A stretch of DNA of 64,000 nucleotides. Source: Mesorhizobium sp. Its GTDB lineage: Bacteria; Pseudomonadota; Alphaproteobacteria; Rhizobiales; Rhizobiaceae. Shown one piece after another: positions 58,859 to 64,000 of this stretch (its first letter is position 1; each line of letters opens with the position of its first letter). Location: NCBI GenBank assembly GCA_004020875.1, contig SAPZ01000018.1:62001-126000 (forward strand), in the 5' to 3' direction. A program made the translations under genes and the position numbers. The notes under the pieces are model-generated. The model saw only the letters and a program-made list of their open reading frames with translations, was not told where the DNA came from and did no database searches.

Positions 58859-59986
58859 ATGACCGGGAAATTCATGCTTAGCCGCCGCGACCTGCTCAAG
58901 ACCTCCGCCGCCGGGGCGGCGCTCGGTCTGGCCTCGGCGGCCTTTCCGATGCGCGCGGCGCGCGCTGCCGCCGCGACCGTCGGCTTCATCTATGTCGGCC
59001 CGAAGGACGACTATGGCTACAACCAGGCACATGCCGAGGGCGCGGCGTCGCTGAAGGGCGTCGAGGGCATCTCCATCGTCGAGGAAGAGAACGTCCCCGA
59101 GACTGTCGACGTCCAAAAGACGATGGAATCGATGATCAATCTCGACGGCGCTTCGCTGATCTTCCCGACCTCCTTCGGCTATTTCGATCCGCATATGCTC
59201 GCCATGTGCGCCAAGTTCCCGGACGTGCAGTTCCGCCATTGCGGCGGCATGTGGAACAAGGACAAGCACCCGATGAACGCCGGCTCCTATTTCGGCTATA
59301 TCGGCATGGGTCAGTACTTGAACGGCGTCGTCGCCGGCCACACCACCAAGTCGAAGAAGCTCGGTTTCGTCGCCGCCAAGCCGATCCCGCAGGTCTTGCT
59401 CAACATCAACTCCTTCCTGCTCGGCGCGCGCTCGGTCGATCCGGCGATCACCTGCCAGGTGATCTTCACCGGCGAGTGGTCGCTGGCGGTGAAGGAGGCC
59501 GAGGCCACCAATGCACTGATCGATCAGGGCGCCGACGTCGTCACCTGCCATGTCGACAGCCCCAAGGTGGTGGTCGAGACGGCCGCCGGACGCGGGGCCT
59601 TCATCTGCGGCTACCACGCCAACCAAAGCCCGCTGGCGCCGGAAAAATACCTGACCGGGGCGGAGTGGAACTGGGCCAAGGTCTACAAGATGTTCATCGA
59701 CGACCTGATCGCCGGCAAGCCGCTGCCCAATTTCACGCGCGGCGGCCTTGCCGACGGCTTCGTCAAGATGAGCCCGCTAGGTCCCGCCGTGGGCGAAGCC
59801 GCGCGCAAGCAGTTCGACGCCACGCTGGCCGAAATGATGAAGGGCGGTTTCTCCGTCATCAAGGGACCATTGAAGAGCAACAAGGGCGCCGTCGTCGCGA
59901 CCGAAGGCCAGGCCTTCGTCGAGACCGCCATCGAGCTCGAAAGCATGGACTATCTCGTCGAGGGCGTCGTCGGCTCGACGGCCTGA
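58859..59986 (+). CDS. BMP-family ABC substrate-binding protein
   Basis: 375 residues. A twin-Arg type leader (MLSRRDLLKTSAAGAALGLAS) precedes the Bmp/Med domain: ATVGFIYVGPKDDYGYNQAHAEGAASL, FPTSFGYFDPHMLAMCAKFPDVQFRHCGG and NAGSYFGYIGMGQYLNGVVAG are family blocks. Such proteins bind nucleosides, nucleobases or similar heterocycles. ATG 58859 follows GGGGAG. It heads the rightward operon. Confidence 0.92.
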   Translation: MTGKFMLSRRDLLKTSAAGAALGLASAAFPMRAARAAAATVGFIYVGPKDDYGYNQAHAEGAASLKGVEGISIVEEENVPETVDVQKTMESMINLDGASLIFPTSFGYFDPHMLAMCAKFPDVQFRHCGGMWNKDKHPMNAGSYFGYIGMGQYLNGVVAGHTTKSKKLGFVAAKPIPQVLLNINSFLLGARSVDPAITCQVIFTGEWSLAVKEAEATNALIDQGADVVTCHVDSPKVVVETAAGRGAFICGYHANQSPLAPEKYLTGAEWNWAKVYKMFIDDLIAGKPLPNFTRGGLADGFVKMSPLGPAVGEAARKQFDATLAEMMKGGFSVIKGPLKSNKGAVVATEGQAFVETAIELESMDYLVEGVVGSTA

Positions 59987-59991
59987 GGCAT

Positions 59992-60037
59992 TGCGTGTTG
60001 CCCAAAGCGCACAGCGGTTTTGGGATGACGACACGCA
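59992..60037. repeat. Palindromic repeat between BMP binding-protein and permease genes
   Basis: TGCGTGT and ACACGCA ends with inner CCCAAA/TTTGGG; a diverged version of the first part of the element at 29742-29845. It supplies the intercistronic hairpin at this binding-protein/permease junction. Confidence 0.65.
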
Positions 60038-60089
60038 TCCGAACAAGGCCTTGAAGCACGCTTCGTACGCGAGCCGAGGGAGACGGGAT

Positions 60090-61214
60090 ATGGCGGACAC
60101 TGCGAGCAGCCCGGACGTGCGGACCATCCTCGATGCCGGAGGATACCGGGCGGCGCTCGAATGGACCGCCAGGCGGGCGGAGACCTTCATCATTCCGCTC
60201 GCGGCGCTGGTCGTCGGCATGGCGCTGTTCAGCTTGTTCATCCTGGCTGTCGGCAAGTCGCCGGTTCAGCTCTATGAGACGATGTGGCGAGGCGGCTTCG
60301 GCTCCTGGTTCTCGATCCAGAACTCGCTGTCGCGCGGCGCGCCGCTTCTGCTTGCGGCGCTCTGCGTGGCGCTGCCCGCGCGCCTTGGCCTGGTCGTCAT
60401 CGGCGGCGAAGGCGCCATCGTGCTGGGCGGCGTCGCCGCGGCGTCCATCGGCGTCGGCCTCAACGGCGCGCCGTCTTTTCTCGTCGTTCTCCTCATGGGC
60501 GTGGGGGGCGCAGCCGCCGGCGGCATCTGGATAGGTGCCGTCGGCGCGCTCCGCCACTATCGCGCCGTCAACGAGACCATCTCCAGCCTGCTGATGGCCT
60601 ACATAGCCATCGCGCTGATGAACCATCTTGTGGAAGGCCCGTTGCGTGACCCGGCCTCGCTGAACAAACCCTCGACCCAGCCGCTGGCCGACATCTATCG
60701 CGTCGGCAACATACCGGGCATGGAGGTGCATTGGGGCCTGGTGGTCGGCATCCTCGCCTGCGTGCTTTCCTGGCTGCTGATCGAGAAGACTCGCTGGGGC
60801 TTCGCCGCCCGCATCGCAGGCGGCAATGTCAGGGCCGCACAGGTGCAGGGGCTGGCAGTCGGCCCGCTCATCGTCGGCTTCACCGCGCTCGCGGGCGGTT
60901 TCGCCGGCCTTGCCGGCATGCTGGAGGTCGCGGCCGTGCAGGGCAGCGCCAACGGCTCGCTTGCCGCCGGCTATGGCTATACCGGCATCCTCGTCGCCTT
61001 CCTCGCCCGCCACAACACGCTCGCCATCATCCCCGTCGCCGTCCTGCTCGGCGGCATTGATGCGTCGGGCGGCCTGATCCAGCGCCGCATGGACCTGCCC
61101 GATGCGACCGTGCTGGTGCTGCAGGGCATGCTCTTCATCGTCATCCTGTTCAGCGAGACCTTCTACGGCCGCTTCAAGCTCTTCAACCCGGACCTCTGGC
61201 AGAGGAGCAGCTGA
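60090..61214 (+). CDS. BMP-type ABC permease 1
   Basis: 374 residues; BPD_transp_2 fold with about ten helices. RLGLVVIGGEGAIVLGGVAA is the typical substrate-channel block; RAAQVQGLAVGPLIVGFTALAGGFAGLAGMLEV fits NupP/YufP-like permeases. ATG 60090 has GAGGGAG upstream. Stop and next start overlap (TGATG). Confidence 0.92.
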   Translation: MADTASSPDVRTILDAGGYRAALEWTARRAETFIIPLAALVVGMALFSLFILAVGKSPVQLYETMWRGGFGSWFSIQNSLSRGAPLLLAALCVALPARLGLVVIGGEGAIVLGGVAAASIGVGLNGAPSFLVVLLMGVGGAAAGGIWIGAVGALRHYRAVNETISSLLMAYIAIALMNHLVEGPLRDPASLNKPSTQPLADIYRVGNIPGMEVHWGLVVGILACVLSWLLIEKTRWGFAARIAGGNVRAAQVQGLAVGPLIVGFTALAGGFAGLAGMLEVAAVQGSANGSLAAGYGYTGILVAFLARHNTLAIIPVAVLLGGIDASGGLIQRRMDLPDATVLVLQGMLFIVILFSETFYGRFKLFNPDLWQRSS

Positions 61215-62140
61215 TGGAAACGACCGACATCGGACTGTGGGGCGTGCCGCTCGCCATGCTCGGCGGCGCCATCCGCGTCTCCACACCCTTCATCTTCGTC
61301 TCACTCGGCGAAGCCATCACCGAGCGTTCCGGCCGCATCAATCTCGGCCTCGAAGGCACGCTGGTGTTCGGCGCTATGAGCGCCTACGCGGTGGCTGTCA
61401 TGACCGGCTCGCCATGGCTCGGCCTTCTGGCCGCGGCGCTCGCCGGTCTCTGCTTCGGTCTCTTTCATGGCTGGATCTGCAAGTTCCCGAAGGTCAACGA
61501 CATCGCCATCGGCATCGCGCTGATGCTGTTCGGCACCGGCCTCGCCTTCTTCTTCGGCAAGCCCTTCATCCAGCCTTCGGCGCCCGACCTGCCGGCGATC
61601 CCCTTCGGCGCCTGGTCCGATATCCCGCAGGTGCAGGCGGCGCTCAACGTCAACGTGCTGTTCCTCATCGGTGCCGCGCTTGCCGTCTTCCTCTGGTGGG
61701 CCTTCCGCAACACCCGTATTGGTCTCATGGTGCGCGTGGTCGGCGACAGCGCCGATGCGGCTCGCGCCATGGGTCTCAACCCCAACACGGTGCGGCTGCT
61801 CGCCACCGGCGTCGGCGGCGCGCTCGCCGGCATCGGCGGCGCCTACCTGTCGCTCTATTATCCCGGCAGCTGGACCGAGCGCATCTCGTCCGGCCAGGGG
61901 CTGATGGCGGTGGCGTTGGTCATCTTCGCGCGCTGGAATCCGCTCGGCTGCTTTGCTGCCGCGCTTTTGTTCGGCGGCGCCGGCGCGCTCGGCCCGGCGC
62001 TGCAGTCGGTGGGCGTCACAGAGGGCTACTACCTGTTCTACGCCGCGCCCTACATCCTCACCCTCATCATCATGATCGCCACCTCGTCGCGGAGCCGCAC
62101 GCTCGCCGGCGCGCCCGGCGAACTGTCGATCACCAAATGA
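61214..62140 (+). CDS. BMP-type ABC permease 2
   Basis: 308 residues; second BPD_transp_2 permease. SLGEAITERSGRINLGLEGTLVFGAMSAY is the YufQ/NupQ-like hallmark; GDSADAARAMGLNPNTVRLLATGVGGALAGIGGAYLSL follows. Overlaps permease 1 by one base. It pairs with permease 1 in the membrane. Confidence 0.92.
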   Translation: METTDIGLWGVPLAMLGGAIRVSTPFIFVSLGEAITERSGRINLGLEGTLVFGAMSAYAVAVMTGSPWLGLLAAALAGLCFGLFHGWICKFPKVNDIAIGIALMLFGTGLAFFFGKPFIQPSAPDLPAIPFGAWSDIPQVQAALNVNVLFLIGAALAVFLWWAFRNTRIGLMVRVVGDSADAARAMGLNPNTVRLLATGVGGALAGIGGAYLSLYYPGSWTERISSGQGLMAVALVIFARWNPLGCFAAALLFGGAGALGPALQSVGVTEGYYLFYAAPYILTLIIMIATSSRSRTLAGAPGELSITK

Positions 62141-62180
62141 CCGCGCACCACGCACCGCTCGCGAGACCGGAGTTTTCGCC

Positions 62181-62882
62181 ATGAACGCCAGAGCCGAGAT
62201 CACCCGGCGCTACATCGACGCCGATCCCTATCCCTGGCCTTATAATGGCGATCTCAGGCCCGACAACACGGCGCTGATCATCATCGACATGCAGACCGAT
62301 TTCTGCGGGCCTGGCGGCTATGTCGACCATATGGGCTACGACCTGTCACTGGTCCGCGCGCCGATCGAGCCGATCAAATCGGTGCTCTCCGCCATGCGGG
62401 CCAAGGGCTACACCATCATCCACACCCGCGAGGGCCATCGCCCAGACCTCGCCGACCTGCCCGCCAACAAGCGCTGGCGCTCGCGCCGCATCAATGCCGG
62501 CATCGGCGACCCGGGTCCGTGCGGGCGCATCCTGGTGCGCGGCGAGCCGGGCTGGGACATCATCCCGGACCTCTATCCGATCGAGGGCGAGCCGATCATC
62601 GACAAGCCTGGCAAGGGTTCGTTCTGCGCCACCGACCTCGAGCTGATCCTCAACCAGCGCGGCATCGACAACATCGTGCTCACCGGCATCACCACCGATG
62701 TCTGCGTGCACACCACCATGCGCGAAGCCAACGACCGCGGCTTCGAATGCGTGATGCTGGAGGATTGCTGCGGGGCGACCGACTATGGCAACCACCTGGC
62801 GGCGATCAAGATGATCAAGATGCAGGGCGGCGTGTTCGGCGCGGTGTCGAACTCCGCCGCGCTCGTCGCGCAGCTGCCGTGA
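62181..62882 (+). CDS. biuH: Biuret hydrolase-like cysteine hydrolase (isochorismatase family)
   Basis: 233 residues. The triad of the isochorismatase-like amidohydrolases is at D36 (IIIDMQTDF), K142 (IIDKPGKGSF) and C175 (ITTDVCVHTT), with Q215 (IKMQGGVFG). These positions equal, number for number, those I recall for the biuret hydrolase BiuH of Rhizobium leguminosarum. The N-terminal DADPYPWPYNG block also fits. The reaction would be biuret to allophanate plus ammonia. It lies inside a BMP-transporter operon, between the second permease and the ATPase, pointing to uptake of biuret, cyanuric acid or a similar N-rich compound. Related amidohydrolases with other substrates remain possible. Confidence 0.75.
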   Translation: MNARAEITRRYIDADPYPWPYNGDLRPDNTALIIIDMQTDFCGPGGYVDHMGYDLSLVRAPIEPIKSVLSAMRAKGYTIIHTREGHRPDLADLPANKRWRSRRINAGIGDPGPCGRILVRGEPGWDIIPDLYPIEGEPIIDKPGKGSFCATDLELILNQRGIDNIVLTGITTDVCVHTTMREANDRGFECVMLEDCCGATDYGNHLAAIKMIKMQGGVFGAVSNSAALVAQLP

Positions 62883-62892
62883 GGAGCCGGCG

Positions 62893-64000
62893 ATGAGCGG
62901 AACGCACAGAAAGGCGATCGGCGTCGAGACCATCGGCATGACAATGCGTTTCGGCGCCTTCACCGCGCTTGACGATGTCTCCATCAAGGTGCCGGCAGGC
63001 TCGTTCCATGCCCTGCTCGGCGAAAACGGCGCCGGCAAGTCGACACTGGTCAAATGCATGATGGGCTTCTACCACCCGACATCGGGCGACATGCTGGTCG
63101 ACGGACGCCAGGTCGGGATAGCCAGCCCCAGGGATGCCTCAGCACTCGGCCTCGGCATGGTCTATCAGCATTTCACGCTGGTGCCGTCGCTGACTGGCGC
63201 CGAGAACCTGGTCATCTCGCGCGAAAAGGTGCCGGGCGTGATCGACTGGCGCAAGGAACGCACAGCACTTGCCCAATTCATGGAGCGCATGCCCTTCAAG
63301 CTGCCGCTCGACGTCAAGGTGGCCGAGCTCGCCGCCGGCGAGAAGCAGAAGCTGGAGATCATCAAGCAGCTTTATCTCGGCCGCAATTTCCTGGTGCTGG
63401 ACGAGCCGACATCCGTGCTCACCCCAGGCGAGGCGCAGGAAGTGCTCGGGCTGGTGCGCGGCATGACCAAGGCCGGCGATCTCACCGTGCTGATGATCTC
63501 GCACAAATTCCACGAGGTCACCGCATTCGCCGACGACATCACCGTGCTGCGCAAGGGCAGGCTCACCGGAACCGGCAAGGTCTCCGAGCTCACCCACAAG
63601 GCCATGGCCGCGATGATGATCGGCGACCAGCCGATCGCCGCGCTCGACAGCCGCGCGGCGCCGAAGCCGGACGCCGAGATCGTGCTCAAGGTGAAGGCGC
63701 TGAAGGCGCCGGACCGCACCGGGCTGAAGTCGATCGACATCGCCGATCTCGGCGTGCGCTCCGGTGAGATCGTCGGCATCGCCGGCATTTCCGGCAACGG
63801 CCAGAAGGAGTTCCTGGAAGTCCTGGCCGGGCAGCGTCCGCGCAATGGCGGCGAGGTGATGGTGCGCGGCGCCGCCTACGCGGCGACGCGCGCCGAGGCG
63901 CGCGCGCTCAATGTCCGGCTCATCCCGGAGGAGCCGCTGAAGAATGCCTGTGCGCCGAGGATGACGGTCGCCGAGAACATCGCCTTCCGCACCTTCGACG
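62893..64000 (+). CDS. BMP-type ABC ATPase, truncated by the right edge
   Basis: 369 codons present and open to the end. First ABC domain: Walker A GENGAGKST (about 43-51), Q-loop VYQHFTLVPSLT, signature variant LAAGEKQKLEIIKQL, Walker B FLVLDEPTSVL. The second domain begins with the degenerate Walker A GIAGISGNGQKEF (about 294) and stops before its signature. GAGGAG lies upstream of the ATG, ten bases after the biuret-hydrolase-like gene. It energises the BMP transporter. Confidence 0.92.
   Translation, partial: MSGTHRKAIGVETIGMTMRFGAFTALDDVSIKVPAGSFHALLGENGAGKSTLVKCMMGFYHPTSGDMLVDGRQVGIASPRDASALGLGMVYQHFTLVPSLTGAENLVISREKVPGVIDWRKERTALAQFMERMPFKLPLDVKVAELAAGEKQKLEIIKQLYLGRNFLVLDEPTSVLTPGEAQEVLGLVRGMTKAGDLTVLMISHKFHEVTAFADDITVLRKGRLTGTGKVSELTHKAMAAMMIGDQPIAALDSRAAPKPDAEIVLKVKALKAPDRTGLKSIDIADLGVRSGEIVGIAGISGNGQKEFLEVLAGQRPRNGGEVMVRGAAYAATRAEARALNVRLIPEEPLKNACAPRMTVAENIAFRTFD

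Overview
The window looks like a chromosomal segment of a GC-rich rhizobial alphaproteobacterium, most likely Mesorhizobium or a close relative in the Phyllobacteriaceae. The reasons are the density of ABC uptake operons, the rhizobial carbon-phosphorus lyase layout (phnF divergent from phnGHIJKL, then phnCDEE), the many GntR regulators, and several families of palindromic mosaic repeats typical of that group. I see no rRNA, tRNA, CRISPR array, transposase, phage gene or replication origin. The taxonomic call is inference from gene content.

Layout, left to right. (1) 1-575: a DUF2946-type secreted Cys/His protein at the edge of an unseen operon. (2) 575-8366: a two-winged-helix GntR regulator divergent from a UxaA-family dehydratase, a three-gene ribose-type sugar ABC transporter and a zinc alcohol dehydrogenase; together a sugar-acid or polyol uptake and catabolism unit. 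(3) 8643-19937: phosphonate locus: phnF (-), then phnGHIJKL, a hexapeptide acetyltransferase, a DUF1868 (2H-phosphoesterase-like) protein, phnC, phnD and two phnE genes. phnM, phnN and phnP are not in the window. (4) 20103-27726: two divergent sugar operons (TIM-barrel epimerases, a Gfo/Idh/MocA dehydrogenase, an enolase-superfamily enzyme, a GntR-FCD regulator, a D-2-hydroxyacid dehydrogenase). (5) 27982-31029: amidase, GFA-family protein, Acg-like nitroreductase. (6) 31127-36900 (-): a carbohydrate ABC transporter with two different ATPases and a tiny two-helix membrane protein. Its promoter carries the same two operator-like palindromes as the divergent promoter of region 4. (7) 37290-41994: TetR, Tm-1-like protein, TIM-barrel 'PEP hydrolase', cupin, and a divergent M24 peptidase. 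(8) 42325-48185: a peptide/opine-type ABC transporter ending in an ATC-hydrolase-like gene; one ATPase gene has a palindromic repeat inserted in frame. (9) 48194-58567: DeoR regulator; gamma-glutamyl polyamine genes (FAD oxidase, glutamine-synthetase-like ligase); an SDR; a PotABCD-type polyamine transporter; LuxR-type and GntR-type regulators. (10) 58859-64000: a BMP-type ABC transporter whose operon contains a biuret-hydrolase-like enzyme; the ATPase runs off the right edge.

Two themes recur. Four of the operons have a strong stem-loop just after the substrate-binding-protein gene, which would let the binding protein be made in excess. Palindromic repeats fill many gaps, and in two places they have become part of coding sequence. 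The most interesting points are the paired TGGT-N3-ACCA operators linking regions 4 and 6, the in-frame repeat in the ATPase at 45831-46844, the DUF1868 gene inside the phn operon, the Tm-1/TIM-barrel/cupin cluster, and the link between a BMP transporter and a biuret hydrolase.
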